DNA of 64,000 nucleotides from Marinobacter segnicrescens (GCF_900111555.1 NZ_FOHZ01000006.1:124001-188000); one strand, 5' to 3'; counted from the first letter of the stretch, positions 1 to 9,128 are shown. A program made the numbers and translations. The notes: generated by a model not told the origin, from the letters alone.

Positions 1-17
1 TTCCGCATTACTTCAAA

Positions 18-269
18 TTAATGTTTGTCGGATGCTGACTGGCCATGACCGGAGTCTTCGGGCTGCCGTTTTCTGCCGGTAGTGCCGGGCTCCCAGTCGA
101 GTTCAGGATTGGCCTGGCAAAATGTGCATTCTTCGATATCAACAGATGCGCCACCAGCCTCGACATATCTTATCCGATGACGGGCCGAGCCACGGTTTGC
201 TGAAACCGAGAATCGCCGATCCCGTTCCCGTTCCGGCTGATCAGATTGAGGGGTTTTGTCAGTGGTCAT
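18..269 (-). CDS. Small hypothetical protein (83 aa) with a CxxC pair
   Basis: I do not recognise this protein. It is highly charged and predicted soluble, with no signal peptide or membrane segment. The only notable motif is EECTFCQANPELDW near residue 47, a single CxxC pair that could hold a metal only with a partner. The ATG at 269 follows GGTGAG at a reasonable distance, which supports real translation. It lies 87 bases downstream of teaD on the same strand, so it may be the last gene of the tea transcript. A chance open frame in GC-rich DNA remains possible. Confidence 0.4.
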   Translation of the reverse strand: MTTDKTPQSDQPERERDRRFSVSANRGSARHRIRYVEAGGASVDIEECTFCQANPELDWEPGTTGRKRQPEDSGHGQSASDKH

Positions 270-356
270 AGAGTCTCACCGTTGGCTTGGAATCGGAGCG
301 GTAGCATCCGGTATCACTGACCTTCAATTTGGGGGCACCCGGGCAGGAATCAATGG

Positions 357-797
357 TTACACCACCAGGGTAGGGCACTTGGCCATACTGGCGACGCGTT
401 GGGAGACACTGCCAAGGACCATGCCGTCCTTGTCGCTGTGAGTGCCCCGGGAGCCCAGCACGATCAGGTCTACATCATGCTGTTTTGCGAACTTTACGAT
501 GGCTTTCGACGGTCGGCCGCCCTTGACGAAGCCACGCACACTGGGCGCACCCAGTTCCAGTGCGTGCTGCTTGGCATGCTCCACCACTTCCCGTGCGTAC
601 TCGGTCAGCGCCTGGTCGGGAATCTGCAACTCCTGGGGGCGGACCATGGACAGAGACGCCTCGAACAGGCTGTGATGCTTGAACACGCAGATGATATAGA
701 GCTCAGCACCGGTCAGTTTCTGGAATTCCACCGCTTTTTCCAGTGCATACAGTGCCGGCTTGGAGCCATCGACGGCTGCCAGGATTCGTCGGAACAT
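357..797 (-). CDS. teaD: Universal stress protein, TeaD-like
   Basis: This is a UspA-fold cytoplasmic protein of 146 aa. In Halomonas elongata the equivalent gene, teaD, lies directly after teaABC and modulates ectoine uptake by that TRAP transporter in an ATP-dependent way; the same order is seen here. The start of the fold ([13 protein letters not shown]) and the ATP-binding motif near the C-terminus (VLGSRGTHS, then GSVSQRV) are intact, so ATP binding is expected. I chose the ATG at 797 rather than the in-frame GTG at 803 because GAGGAGGTGATC, almost a full anti-16S match, sits just before it. The gene is 34 bases downstream of teaC and is probably cotranscribed. Its function is inferred from family and context. 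Confidence 0.85.
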   Translation of the reverse strand: MFRRILAAVDGSKPALYALEKAVEFQKLTGAELYIICVFKHHSLFEASLSMVRPQELQIPDQALTEYAREVVEHAKQHALELGAPSVRGFVKGGRPSKAIVKFAKQHDVDLIVLGSRGTHSDKDGMVLGSVSQRVASMAKCPTLVV

Positions 798-831
798 GAT
801 CACCTCCTCAACGCGCGTTCGCGCTTTCTGG

Positions 832-2115
832 TCAACGGAATGCCACGTCCCGCAGGAACAGGGCTATTTGCGGGAAGGCGATCAGCAGCGCAGCCGCCAG
901 AATCAGGATAAAGATAAACGGCGGTGTACCCCGGATAACCTCCCAGTAGGGTCGTTTGAAGATTGCGATTGCGGTGAAGATGTCGCAGCCAAACGGCGGG
1001 GTTGCCGAACCGATAGCAACCTGCAGCGTGATCAACACACCCACCAGCACAGGATCGAGGCCGGTAGCCTGGATTGCCGGGGCAAAGATCGGGGTGAGTA
1101 CCAGGATCACCACGATGGGGTCAACGAACATGCAGGCGATAAAGAAGGCCACACAGATGGCAACCAGAACACCCACCGGCCCGGCTTCGTTCACACCGAC
1201 AGCTGCCAGGATGGTCTGGGGAATCTGTGCAAACGAGATGATATAGGAAAAGCCGTTGCCCGCCGCGACCAGGATAAACACCACTGCAGTAATCAGGCCA
1301 GTGGACTTGGCAATCCTATAGATATCGATTGTCTTCAGGGAGCGGAAAATCACAAACTCCAGGAGCAATGCATAGAGCACACAGACGGCAGCTGCCTCAG
1401 TGGGGCTGAATATGCCGCCATAGATCCCGCCCACGATAATAACCGGGAAAAACAGCGGCCAGACCGCCTGGCGGACTGAGCGCAGCCGCTCTCCCCAGCT
1501 TGCCTTGTCTTCGGTAGGTACCTTGTTGCGATAGGCATAGAACAGGCAGTAAAGGGAGAACATCAACAGGATCATGATGCCGGGGCCGATGCCGGCAATA
1601 AACAGTTCGGCGATGGACGTTTCAGAGATTACCCCATAGATAATCATGCCGATGCTGGGAGGAATCAGGAAAGCGATATCGCTGGCATTGATGATCAGCG
1701 CCAGGGTAAAGGAGTCAGAGTAACCGGCTTTGAGCATCTTTGGCCGCAGTGGCGAACCAATGGCCACTACCGTCGCCTGGGTGGAACCGGAAACTGCGCC
1801 GAACAGGGTACAAGAGGTGGCGGTACTGATCGCCAGGCCACCCTTGATATGGCCGATAAACGACATAACCATCGCAATCAGGCGGTCGGCAGACTGGCCC
1901 CGGGTCATGATATCGGCCGCCAGGATAAACATGGGTACCGCAATCAACGAGGCAGGGCGAATGCCCCCCATCATCTGCTGGATCAGGGTGGTCATCTGTC
2001 CGAAGCCGTTGAACATCTCGTAGAAGCCGACCAGGGCTGCGGTCAGCAGCGGGATCATCATCGGGAAGCCCAGCAGGAGCAGCACGATCATGATCACCAG
2101 TAGTAAAGTCGCCAT
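832..2115 (-). CDS. teaC: Ectoine TRAP transporter large permease (DctM/TeaC)
   Basis: This is a 427-aa integral inner-membrane protein of the TRAP DctM family, which forms the Na+-coupled transport channel. The length is typical and about twelve hydrophobic segments are visible, starting with a leucine-rich helix at residues 3-25. It has typical DctM segments such as [15 protein letters not shown] and [21 protein letters not shown] precedes the ATG. It follows teaB by 33 bases. The ectoine assignment rests on the very TeaA-like binding protein upstream; the permease alone would only be called DctM. Confidence 0.9.
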   Translation of the reverse strand: MATLLLVIMIVLLLLGFPMMIPLLTAALVGFYEMFNGFGQMTTLIQQMMGGIRPASLIAVPMFILAADIMTRGQSADRLIAMVMSFIGHIKGGLAISTATSCTLFGAVSGSTQATVVAIGSPLRPKMLKAGYSDSFTLALIINASDIAFLIPPSIGMIIYGVISETSIAELFIAGIGPGIMILLMFSLYCLFYAYRNKVPTEDKASWGERLRSVRQAVWPLFFPVIIVGGIYGGIFSPTEAAAVCVLYALLLEFVIFRSLKTIDIYRIAKSTGLITAVVFILVAAGNGFSYIISFAQIPQTILAAVGVNEAGPVGVLVAICVAFFIACMFVDPIVVILVLTPIFAPAIQATGLDPVLVGVLITLQVAIGSATPPFGCDIFTAIAIFKRPYWEVIRGTPPFIFILILAAALLIAFPQIALFLRDVAFR

Positions 2116-2148
2116 GAATGTTTCCTTTTTTCTTGCTCTTGCGGGGCG

Positions 2149-2739
2149 TCAGACTTCGGATTCGGTGTCGGCGTAGCCGTCCAGCACGGAAGTCGACAGA
2201 TACACGTCCCTGGCCATGAGGTTCTTGATGGCGGTGAGAACGTACTGAATACCCGTGATGGCGAAGCCGATGGGTACCCAGAGGTAAATAATCCAGATCG
2301 GCAGGCCCAGGGCTGGCAATACCCGTCCACGGCTGTAGAGGTTCTGTATGTATTCCACCGAGTAGTAGCACAGGAAGAACATGACCGCTGCCGTAAACAG
2401 GGCAATCACCACCATCAGGACCTTGCGGGCCGTCGTTGGCAATGTGTCGTAGATGGCAGACATCCGGATGTGCCGCCCATGGCGTGCGGCGTAGCCGAGG
2501 CCTGCAAAGGTGATCAGGATAATCAGTATGCGGTTGATCTCGCCCGAGAAGAAAAGGCCCTCTCCGAACACAAAGCGGGCGATGACGTTAATGCAGGTGT
2601 TCAGGGCCATTAGCAACACACCGGCCGCAAGCATCACAGCTTCTATTTTTGCGATTGCCAGGTCGACAAAGCCCAGTGGGCCAGGTAGTCCCGATTTGTA
2701 GCCTTCGGCTTCATCCGGTTCGGTGGCTGAATTGGTCAT
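2149..2739 (-). CDS. teaB: Ectoine TRAP transporter small permease (DctQ/TeaB)
   Basis: This is the small membrane subunit of the TRAP transporter, 196 aa with four hydrophobic segments. The helix beginning near [16 protein letters not shown] is followed by the conserved [15 protein letters not shown] and RHGRHIRM region typical of DctQ. It partners TeaC in the inner membrane. An in-frame TTG lies further upstream at 2778, but the ATG at 2739 is preferred because GGAG precedes it and the N-terminus fits the family. A GC-rich hairpin separates it from teaA and probably sets the protein ratio. Confidence 0.88.
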   Translation of the reverse strand: MTNSATEPDEAEGYKSGLPGPLGFVDLAIAKIEAVMLAAGVLLMALNTCINVIARFVFGEGLFFSGEINRILIILITFAGLGYAARHGRHIRMSAIYDTLPTTARKVLMVVIALFTAAVMFFLCYYSVEYIQNLYSRGRVLPALGLPIWIIYLWVPIGFAITGIQYVLTAIKNLMARDVYLSTSVLDGYADTESEV

Positions 2740-2780
2740 GACGGGCGAACTCCGTTCTGAAACAGGTCTGTAAAGCAATC

Positions 2781-2806
2781 AGGCCCCGGGGTGATCCCCG
2801 GGGCCT
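2781..2806 (-). terminator. GC-rich hairpin between teaA and teaB
   Basis: A nearly perfect inverted repeat, GGCCCCGGGG then GTGAT/ATCAC then CCCCGGGGCC, occupies the 73-base gap after teaA. No U-tract follows on the minus strand, so it is more likely a 3' stabiliser or partial terminator than a full stop. Such elements often make the binding protein mRNA more abundant than the permease mRNA in transporter operons. Confidence 0.65.
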
Positions 2807-2812
2807 GCCGGC

Positions 2813-3844
2813 TCAGTTGCTTTGTACTTCTTTGAGGTCTTCCTTGAACTGATTGAGCAGCTCCTCACCACGTTCGCCGGTCATTTCGATGAAACGCTCC
2901 TCAACCTGAGGGGCGCGCTCACGGAATGCCTGGATCTGCTCTTCATTGAGCTTGGTCACGGTAACCTCGTCAGACGCTTCCGTGATCTTCTCAAGGGACT
3001 CCTCGGCGAGACCGTCGATATGGCCGATGATCTTGTCAAAGGCGTAGTCTGCGGCTTCCTGCACCAGCTTCTGGTCTTCCTCGGACAGACCGTTATAGAA
3101 GTCCTGGTTCGCCATGATGGCGGTGGTGAACCAGCCGTGGCCGGTGAACAGCAGATTCGGTGACACCTCGTACAGACCCCCTGACTCGATCCAGAAGATC
3201 GGGTTTTCCTGGCCGTCGATCATATTGGTCTGCAGGGCACCATAGACCTCACCCCAGGGCAGTGGTGTTGGCGTGGCGCCGAAGGCCTCGTAGGTGGCAG
3301 ACAACAGTGGGTTGGTCATGACCCGGATCTTCTTGTTCTGAAGGTCTTCCGGTGAGGAGGCCTTCTCATCGAGGGTGATGACCATTTCACCCTCGGGATA
3401 CATTTTCAGGAGCTCCAGGCCTTTTTCTGCGTACAGCTCCGGGAACATCTCGTTGATGGCGTCACTTTCCCGGAAGAACTCCACTACCGTGTCCATGTCG
3501 GTGGGCATGAGGTAGGGGATGAAAAAGATCTGGGCTTCCGGGATAAGCGCGCCGGTAAAGCCGGGAGACTGGTTCACAAACTGCAGAATACCGTTCTGGG
3601 TCTGCTCCATGATGTCATCGGATTCGCCCAGCTGGCCGAACTCGAAGATCTGGATCTGGTGGTCAGAGTTCTCCTCAACGTATTCCTTGAAGAACTCGGC
3701 ATAGACGTCCTGGACGTCGCCGTCATACTCCTCGTGGGCGTAGCGCCAGGTCGCAGCGTTGGCAACACTGGTCGCACCGATGGCCGCAGCCAGGGTGAGC
3801 GTGGTTGCACCGGTGATTTTCCGTAACATTGTGCTCTTGTTCAT
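2813..3844 (-). CDS. teaA: Ectoine/hydroxyectoine-binding periplasmic protein TeaA
   Basis: This 343-aa DctP-type solute-binding protein captures compatible solutes in the periplasm for TeaBC. From memory, long stretches match Halomonas elongata TeaA, including WRYAHEEYDGDVQDV at the mature N-terminus, ESDDIMEQTQNGILQFVNQ, and PLPWGEVYGALQ. The Glu in HEEY and the Arg in KKIRVMTNP occupy positions used for ectoine binding in the TeaA structure. The start is the ATG at 3844 (MNKSTMLRK), which gives a clean signal peptide ending ATSVANA; the longer frame up to 3955 adds a sequence unlike the family. AAGAAAGG precedes this ATG. It is the first gene of teaABCD. Confidence 0.93.
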   Translation of the reverse strand: MNKSTMLRKITGATTLTLAAAIGATSVANAATWRYAHEEYDGDVQDVYAEFFKEYVEENSDHQIQIFEFGQLGESDDIMEQTQNGILQFVNQSPGFTGALIPEAQIFFIPYLMPTDMDTVVEFFRESDAINEMFPELYAEKGLELLKMYPEGEMVITLDEKASSPEDLQNKKIRVMTNPLLSATYEAFGATPTPLPWGEVYGALQTNMIDGQENPIFWIESGGLYEVSPNLLFTGHGWFTTAIMANQDFYNGLSEEDQKLVQEAADYAFDKIIGHIDGLAEESLEKITEASDEVTVTKLNEEQIQAFRERAPQVEERFIEMTGERGEELLNQFKEDLKEVQSN

Positions 3845-4221
3845 GCCTTTCTTCTCCATCGTCCTCAAGAGGCACGGCTGGGGTCTGACCGGCTTTATTA
3901 TTCTGTAGGTAGGCCGAGGGATCGGGCGCGAGAAACCCGAACCCAGCCGTGGCATTTTTTGATTAACGCCTTTTTAGACTGGCAAAACATTGATAATAAG
4001 GCAAGAAAACCGTTGGCAAAGGTTTCCAACTGGCCCGGGTAATAATCTCGAAAACGCCCCGGAGTTCTGGTTTCTCAAAGGACTGTGAGGTGGTAGAGCC
4101 GCATAATGGGTCGCCAGGAAGGTTTTTCCCTGGGGGTGTTAACGCAACGCTGTATCGTCGCTCGGTCTGGGACGGCTTTCAGGGAAGATGTCGAGGGGGA
4201 GGGACTATAAAGCAAGGAAAA
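3845..4221 (-). promoter_or_regulatory. teaA upstream region with weak promoter candidate
   Basis: No gene is seen in this 377-base stretch between teaA and tRNA-Ser. On the minus strand TTGCCA at 4014-4019 and TATTAT at 3993-3998 are separated by 15 bases, a weak sigma-70-like pair for teaA. The stretch is AT-richer than its surroundings. I see no strong operator palindrome. Confidence 0.35.
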
Positions 4222-4312
4222 TGGCGGTGGGCCAGGGATTCGAACCCCGGGACGGCTATTAACCGTCGGCGGTTTTCAAGACCGCTGCATTCAGCCACTC
4301 TGCCAGCCCACC
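4222..4312 (-). tRNA. tRNA-Ser (anticodon UGA)
   Basis: The minus strand folds as a class II tRNA: acceptor GGTGGGC pairs with GCCCACC, the anticodon loop reads CTTGAAA giving anticodon UGA, there is a long variable arm, and the T arm contains GGTTCGAATCC. The discriminator is G and CCA is encoded. The total length is 91 bases, normal for tRNA-Ser. Confidence 0.96.
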
Positions 4313-4352
4313 GTTGATCCAAATTGTTGCTGCCATTGCGACAGCGACGTGC

Positions 4353-4380
4353 ATGATACCGGAATGTTCTGGGCTGTCAA
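4353..4380 (-). promoter_or_regulatory. Sigma-70 promoter of tRNA-Ser
   Basis: On the minus strand a perfect TTGACA (4375-4380) is followed after 16 bases by TATCAT (4353-4358). The expected start site lies about 35 bases before the mature tRNA 5' end. This is one of the clearest promoters in the window. Confidence 0.8.
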
Positions 4381-4452
4381 CGCCTTCCCTGCGCTAAGCT
4401 GAACCCGGGCCTGGTGGCCAGGTCGGTTGCCTGCGTGATTGGACAGCGGCCA

Positions 4453-5424
4453 TCAGCCCCTGCGCCGTACCAGACGGCCCTCTTGATCCCAGCTCATTGA
4501 GTTCATCTGTTCCTCGAACACCATGCGCTCAGCCTGGCATTCCGCGACATCCGCCCAGGTAAAACGTATGACGTCACCGGGGCGGCACTGGGCCAGCCGG
4601 CTGCAGTCCAGTCGTGGCACAGTACCCGGTACCGTGTAGCCGCCAATGGTCTGGCGATCGTTGAGCATAACCATCGGTTTGCCATCTCCGGGAATCTGCA
4701 CGGTGCCGCAGTTGACCGCCCTGGAAGTCACGCCACCTGGAGAGCACAGTGCCGGTCCTTCAAGCCGGTAACCCATTCTGTCCGATAACCCGGACACCCG
4801 GTAGTCGCTCAGTACAAGGCGGGCCAGGTCGGTCGGTTTGAACTGTGACCGGTCCGGGCCGGGAATGAGCTTCAGGGGTTTGTCCGGTTGCGCTGGCTGT
4901 GACCGCCATTGTTCAGGTACCTGCCGGCGCCTGATGGTGTCGCTTGCTGCTTCATGGCGAATCGGCTGGGCAGGCAACAGGTCACCACAGCGCAGGGCAC
5001 GAAGTTCCCGGAGCCCCTCCCGTGCGACCGTTGACCGGCTGCCGAGAAAGGAGCGGGTGCGCCAGCCGCCCGCGACCGCCAGGTAGGTCAGCAGCCCATG
5101 CCCTGGCGCTCCGAGCTGCAAACGGTCGCCTGGCAGCATGCTGAACACACCCCATTCGGGTACCGGCTTGCCATTGACATGGACGGCACCGCTTGCCCCG
5201 GTTACGGCGAGCAGAAGGTCACCCTCGGCCTCTGCCGCGAAGCCCCCGAGGGTAATTTCCACACAGGCCGCGTCCGGGGGATTGCCGAGCAGGTGGTTGG
5301 CCCATCGCCATGCACGAAGATCGGCCGCTCCCCCCGGGGAAAGGCCCTGATGCTGGAAACCGGTGCGACCGCCGTCCTGTACGGTGCTGCGGGGGCCGGG
5401 GTTTTCAATCCGAAGGCCGGTCAC
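4453..5424 (-). CDS. pxpC: 5-oxoprolinase subunit PxpC
   Basis: PxpC is the carboxyltransferase-like, allophanate hydrolase subunit 2-like part of the prokaryotic ATP-dependent 5-oxoprolinase PxpABC, which opens pyroglutamate to glutamate in the cytoplasm. Family features include ENPGPRSTVQDGGR at the N-terminus, the GGAADLRAWRWAN segment, and SDRMGYRLEGP in the second half. The 323-aa length is normal. It overlaps the end of pxpB by four bases, indicating translational coupling. Older annotations call this family biotin-dependent carboxyltransferase or KipA. Confidence 0.92.
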   Translation of the reverse strand: MTGLRIENPGPRSTVQDGGRTGFQHQGLSPGGAADLRAWRWANHLLGNPPDAACVEITLGGFAAEAEGDLLLAVTGASGAVHVNGKPVPEWGVFSMLPGDRLQLGAPGHGLLTYLAVAGGWRTRSFLGSRSTVAREGLRELRALRCGDLLPAQPIRHEAASDTIRRRQVPEQWRSQPAQPDKPLKLIPGPDRSQFKPTDLARLVLSDYRVSGLSDRMGYRLEGPALCSPGGVTSRAVNCGTVQIPGDGKPMVMLNDRQTIGGYTVPGTVPRLDCSRLAQCRPGDVIRFTWADVAECQAERMVFEEQMNSMSWDQEGRLVRRRG

Positions 5425-6146
5425 CGGGGGCTCTCCGTGTCTTCAAAGGGTGTTTCGTCACCTCCAAGCTCCACGAAACGATGCCTGTTAACGGCGATAA
5501 ACCTCACCCGATCGCCGACGGTGAGTAAGGCAAGGTTGTCCTCGTCGAAGAGCGGCGTCGGGCATCGACCGATCAATTGCCAGCCACCAGGTGATAGCGA
5601 AGGGTAAACCGCGGTCTGGCGATTCGCGATGCCTACGCTGCCGGCTGGTACGAGGGTACGCGGCCGCTCAAGGCGCGGGGTTGCGACAGCAGGGTCTACC
5701 AGGCCCATAAAGCCGAAACCCGGGCTAAAACCCAGGGCGTAGACCTGGTATGTGGTTGCGCTATGGATGTCGGCGACCTGGTCGGGGCTAAGCCCACGGG
5801 CGTGGGCAAGGGACTCCAGGTCCGGCCCCACCGAGGGGTGATACCAGACGGGTAACTCAACCAGGCGCCCGGGGCGTTGAGCTGGTTGTCGGGAAAGCTT
5901 CTCAGGAATAGTCTTTAATAGACTGATAATTAGCCGGAAATCAGCTGAGGTCAGATCATAGTAAACGGTGATAGAACCGTAGGACGGCACCAAGTCTGTC
6001 AGTCGTTGGCCAAGCTGTTGGCGAATGGCTGCAGCCCAGGCTGAAATAACAGGTGCCAGTTGCGGATCGATCTGCTGGCTGAATTCAAGCAGCACGGCAT
6101 CTTCAGCCACAGGAATGATGCGAGGAAGGGGGGCTGTCACCGTCAT
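5421..6146 (-). CDS. pxpB: 5-oxoprolinase subunit PxpB
   Basis: This 241-aa protein is of the KipI/allophanate hydrolase subunit 1 family and works with PxpC on activated 5-oxoproline. The middle carries the typical region VYALGFSPGFGFMGLVDP and the downstream LVPAGSVGIANRQTAVYP. It begins two bases after pxpA ends and overlaps pxpC, so the three genes form one translational unit. A regulatory KipI role, known in Bacillus sporulation, is unlikely here because all three pxp genes are present in order. Confidence 0.92.
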   Translation of the reverse strand: MTVTAPLPRIIPVAEDAVLLEFSQQIDPQLAPVISAWAAAIRQQLGQRLTDLVPSYGSITVYYDLTSADFRLIISLLKTIPEKLSRQPAQRPGRLVELPVWYHPSVGPDLESLAHARGLSPDQVADIHSATTYQVYALGFSPGFGFMGLVDPAVATPRLERPRTLVPAGSVGIANRQTAVYPSLSPGGWQLIGRCPTPLFDEDNLALLTVGDRVRFIAVNRHRFVELGGDETPFEDTESPR

Positions 6147-6148
6147 TA

Positions 6149-6895
6149 TCAGGCGCTGGCCTGCTGTTCTCTGATGGCCTTACGGATCAGGCGGGTGGCT
6201 TCAAGGGCATGGGCGTTGTCGCCATGAACGCAGAGGGTGTCGGCAGCCAGGGACAGCCACTGTCCAGACCGGCTACACAGGCCCTGGCGGCTAACCAGCG
6301 AGAGCGCCTGCTGCACAATCACCTCGGGATCCTCATGCACAGCACCGGCCTCCCGCCTGGCTACCAGGTGGCCCTGGTCATCATAGGCCCGGTCAGCGAA
6401 GGCTTCGAAAATCAGGGGAAGGCCGATTTGCCCGGCCAGCTCCCGATGCTGGTCGGCCTGCAGGGTGACCGGAAGCATCAGCGGCAGTCCGTCACGGAAG
6501 CTGGCAACAGCCTCCATGACCGCCCTCAGGACGGTCCTGTCCTTCATCATGTCATTGTTGAGGGCGCCATGGGGTTTCACGTACGTCACACGGGTGCCGT
6601 GCGCCCGGCAGATGCCATCAAGGGCGCCCGCCTGGTACCAGATCAGCCCCCGTATTTCCTCCGGGGTGTGGGATATTGAGCGCCGTCCAAAGCCCACCAG
6701 GTCCTGGTAGGAGGGGTGCGCTCCGATCTCGACACGGTGTTGCAACGCCAGGGCTACCGTTGTCGCCATAATGGACGGATCGGAAGCATGAAAACCGCAA
6801 GCAACATTGGCCATGTCAATATAGGGCATGACCGCCTCATCCTGGCCCATGGTCCAGGCGCCGAAACTTTCCCCGAGATCGCAGTTGAGCTTCAT
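6149..6895 (-). CDS. pxpA: 5-oxoprolinase subunit PxpA (LamB/YcsF family)
   Basis: PxpA carries out the first part of the 5-oxoprolinase cycle in partnership with PxpBC. The hallmark N-terminus MKLNCDLGESFGAW and the ANVACGFHASDP metal-site region are present, as is YVKPHGALNNDM. The 248-aa length is normal. AGAGGG precedes the ATG. It lies 38 bases downstream of hemH on the same strand with no clear terminator between, so readthrough from hemH is plausible. Confidence 0.93.
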   Translation of the reverse strand: MKLNCDLGESFGAWTMGQDEAVMPYIDMANVACGFHASDPSIMATTVALALQHRVEIGAHPSYQDLVGFGRRSISHTPEEIRGLIWYQAGALDGICRAHGTRVTYVKPHGALNNDMMKDRTVLRAVMEAVASFRDGLPLMLPVTLQADQHRELAGQIGLPLIFEAFADRAYDDQGHLVARREAGAVHEDPEVIVQQALSLVSRQGLCSRSGQWLSLAADTLCVHGDNAHALEATRLIRKAIREQQASA

Positions 6896-6933
6896 GGCTG
6901 TTGACCCTCTGATCGAAAGACTACCGGGTCAGT

Positions 6934-8031
6934 TTACCACCCAAGCTGTTCTTTCACCGATTCTGCCCGCTGCTCGCGATTGCGTAACGTTTCCGGGTCA
7001 TTGGATGGAGCGGCCCAGCCTTCAAGGTTTTGCTCGATCAGTGCAACCAACGCCTCGATGTGCTCCTCACTGGCGTTGAGCGCAGGAATGTAGGCAAAGC
7101 CCTTGCCGCCTGACTCAGTGAAATATTCCCGGTTTTCCTCGTTAATCTCCTCGATGGTCTCAAGGCAGTCGGATGAAAAGCCGGGACAGAACACGTCCAC
7201 TGACTCAACGCCCTTGCCCGGGAGGGACTTCATGGTTTCGTCTGTGTAGGGCTGCAACCATTCCTCGCGGCCAAACCTGGACTGGAACGTGGTCATGAAC
7301 TCGTCTGCGCTGAGCCCCAGACGCTCCGCCAGCAGCCTTGAGGTCTTGTGACATTCGCAGTGATAGGGGTCCCCTCTCAACAGGTACTTCTTCGGGACCC
7401 CGTGATAGGAAAGTACCAGCTTCTGGTTACGGCCATTGGCTGCCCAGTGGCGTTCAATCCGGGTGGCCATGGCTTCGATGTAGGGGGAGAAGTCATGGTA
7501 ATGGCTGATAAACCGGAAGTCCGGCAGCCAGCGGCGACGAGTGAAGTCCTTCGCGATAGCATCGAAGGTGGACCCCGAGGTCGACGCGGAATACTGCGGG
7601 TACAGGGGAAGCACCAGAAGCTGGCGCACGCCCTGTTGCTGCATCTGGTCAAGCACACTGGCGATTGACGGGTTGCCGTAACGCATGGCAAACCCGACCA
7701 CCAGGTTGTCGCCGTACTTCTTCTGCAACGCGGCGCGGATGCCCTCACACTGGTCGGCGGTATGAATCAGCAGGGGCGAACCTCCCGGTTGCCACACCGA
7801 GCGGTAAGCCTCGGCGGAGCGGGAAGGCCGAATCCGCAGGATAACGCCGTGCAGAATCAGCCACCACAGCGGGCGAGGTACCTCGACGACTCTTGGATCC
7901 CACAGGAATTCGGCGAGATACCTGCGCAACGCACTGGTGGTGGGGGCATCGGGGGTGCCCAGATTGGTAACCAGGATACCCAGGCGTGATGGCTGGCCGT
8001 GGCGAAAAGTTTCCTCACCCTTGTAGGTCAT
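6934..8031 (-). CDS. hemH: Ferrochelatase
   Basis: Ferrochelatase inserts Fe2+ into protoporphyrin IX, the last step of protoheme synthesis. The protein is 365 aa and soluble or membrane-peripheral. Visible family motifs are LVTNLGTPDAPT near the N-terminus, LPLYPQYSASTSGS, LSYHGVPKKYL with the catalytic His, and VFCPGFSSDCLETIEEI with the conserved Glu residues. The C-terminal 30 residues are a charged extension. The cytochrome bd genes elsewhere in the window are obvious heme users, but there is no direct link. Confidence 0.96.
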   Translation of the reverse strand: MTYKGEETFRHGQPSRLGILVTNLGTPDAPTTSALRRYLAEFLWDPRVVEVPRPLWWLILHGVILRIRPSRSAEAYRSVWQPGGSPLLIHTADQCEGIRAALQKKYGDNLVVGFAMRYGNPSIASVLDQMQQQGVRQLLVLPLYPQYSASTSGSTFDAIAKDFTRRRWLPDFRFISHYHDFSPYIEAMATRIERHWAANGRNQKLVLSYHGVPKKYLLRGDPYHCECHKTSRLLAERLGLSADEFMTTFQSRFGREEWLQPYTDETMKSLPGKGVESVDVFCPGFSSDCLETIEEINEENREYFTESGGKGFAYIPALNASEEHIEALVALIEQNLEGWAAPSNDPETLRNREQRAESVKEQLGW

Positions 8032-8108
8032 GGGGGCGGTGATCCTCAGAGTAGTTGGTTCGGAGCAATACAGCGAAGCCGGTCATACGAACCCGGCTTG
8101 TTCCGGGA

Positions 8109-8543
8109 TCAGTCCTGGTGGCTGGATGCCTGCTGCTGAAGACGCGGTACCAGCCCACGGATATCGTAGCCGGCCTGTCCGGCGCGCTGGATGATGGGTT
8201 CCAGGGGCATGTGGCGGGCTGAGCTCAGGGCCCACAGCACAGTGCACCGGGTGCCAGAGCGACAAAATGCCAGCATGGGCTTTTCAGCCTCTTCGAACAT
8301 GGGGGCAAAGGCATCTACGTCAGAATCCTGGATATTACCGGACTCCACGGGCAGGAAAACCCAATTCAGACCGTTCTCCTCGGCGGCACGCTGAATATCA
8401 GCCATGGCCGGTTGTCCGGGCTCTTCCCGATCGGGGCGATTGGCGACCAGGGTGCGGAACCCGAGGCGGGCAAGCTCCGCTACATCTTCCGGGGTTATCT
8501 GGGGGGCAACAGAAATGCTGTCGTCGATCTTGCGAATATCCAT
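8109..8543 (-). CDS. DUF442 rhodanese-like protein (BLH N-terminal-type domain)
   Basis: This is a stand-alone 144-aa DUF442/TIGR01244 protein. The active loop reads AFCRSGTRC with Cys94 and Arg99, a CX4R loop like that of rhodaneses. The same domain is fused to a sulfur dioxygenase in BLH of the Xylella and Agrobacterium bigR operon, where it handles sulfane sulfur. The two YeeE/YedE-like proteins upstream on the same strand repeat that context, so a role in hydrogen sulfide or persulfide detoxification is a reasonable inference. A protein phosphatase activity has also been proposed for the fold. Confidence 0.75.
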   Translation of the reverse strand: MDIRKIDDSISVAPQITPEDVAELARLGFRTLVANRPDREEPGQPAMADIQRAAEENGLNWVFLPVESGNIQDSDVDAFAPMFEEAEKPMLAFCRSGTRCTVLWALSSARHMPLEPIIQRAGQAGYDIRGLVPRLQQQASSHQD

Positions 8544-8680
8544 GTCTGGGATCTCTTTGATGGCATGGTCACCGGCCTGGCCTGCCTGTGGAGCGCTGGA
8601 CAGGCCGGAAACGCGTCAGTAACAAACCTGAATGGATTCTACAGAAAAGCGCCCGCCAGGACAGCCTGGAACCAAGCCTG

Positions 8681-9106
8681 TCAGGCTGATTGACGGCGCC
8701 GTTCTATCAGCTGGAACAGGGCCATGCCTGCGACCATTGCTGCCACAAACGTTACCGCTTTTGGCTCGCCGGCACCCAGGGCTACCAGGCCCGGGCCAGG
8801 ACAGAAGCCAGCCAGGCCCCAGCCTACACCGAACATGACACTGCCGATGACAAGCCGCCTGGATATCTGGTCACCGGAGGGCAGGCGCATGTCGAAGCCC
8901 AGAAAGGAAACATGCCGCTGCCTGGCAATGGCAAAGGCAATAACGCCAACTATGATAGCGCCCGCCATGACGAGGGCCAGGGACGGGTCCCAGTTGCCTG
9001 CCAGGTCAAGGAATCCGAGAACCTTTTCCGGATTGGCCATACCCGAGAGCAGGAGACCGAGGCCAAACACCAGGCCAGCCACAAAAGACGAAAGTGTGTA
9101 CTTCAT
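8681..9106 (-). CDS. YeeE/YedE-family half-size sulfur transport protein (second)
   Basis: This 141-aa inner-membrane protein has about four hydrophobic helices and the conserved Cys motif GLAGFCPGPGLVALGAG. The family includes the YeeE thiosulfate transporter, which passes substrate along conserved Cys residues, and the split PmpA/PmpB pair. The start at 9106 (MKYTLSSF) is chosen because the longer frame to 9169 runs through the previous gene's end. It follows its partner by 22 bases, and together they make one YeeE-like unit. Confidence 0.85.
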   Translation of the reverse strand: MKYTLSSFVAGLVFGLGLLLSGMANPEKVLGFLDLAGNWDPSLALVMAGAIIVGVIAFAIARQRHVSFLGFDMRLPSGDQISRRLVIGSVMFGVGWGLAGFCPGPGLVALGAGEPKAVTFVAAMVAGMALFQLIERRRQSA

Positions 9107-9128
9107 ACTGGAATCTCCTGTGGAAATG

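Noticed and set aside
399..911. Open frames opposite teaD and other genes on the plus strand (also 760-1479)
   Set aside because: They mirror the coding pattern of teaD and teaC, lack ribosome-binding sites and resemble no family.
4090..4317. 75-codon plus-strand frame
   Set aside because: It runs through the tRNA-Ser gene on the opposite strand and has no ribosome-binding site.
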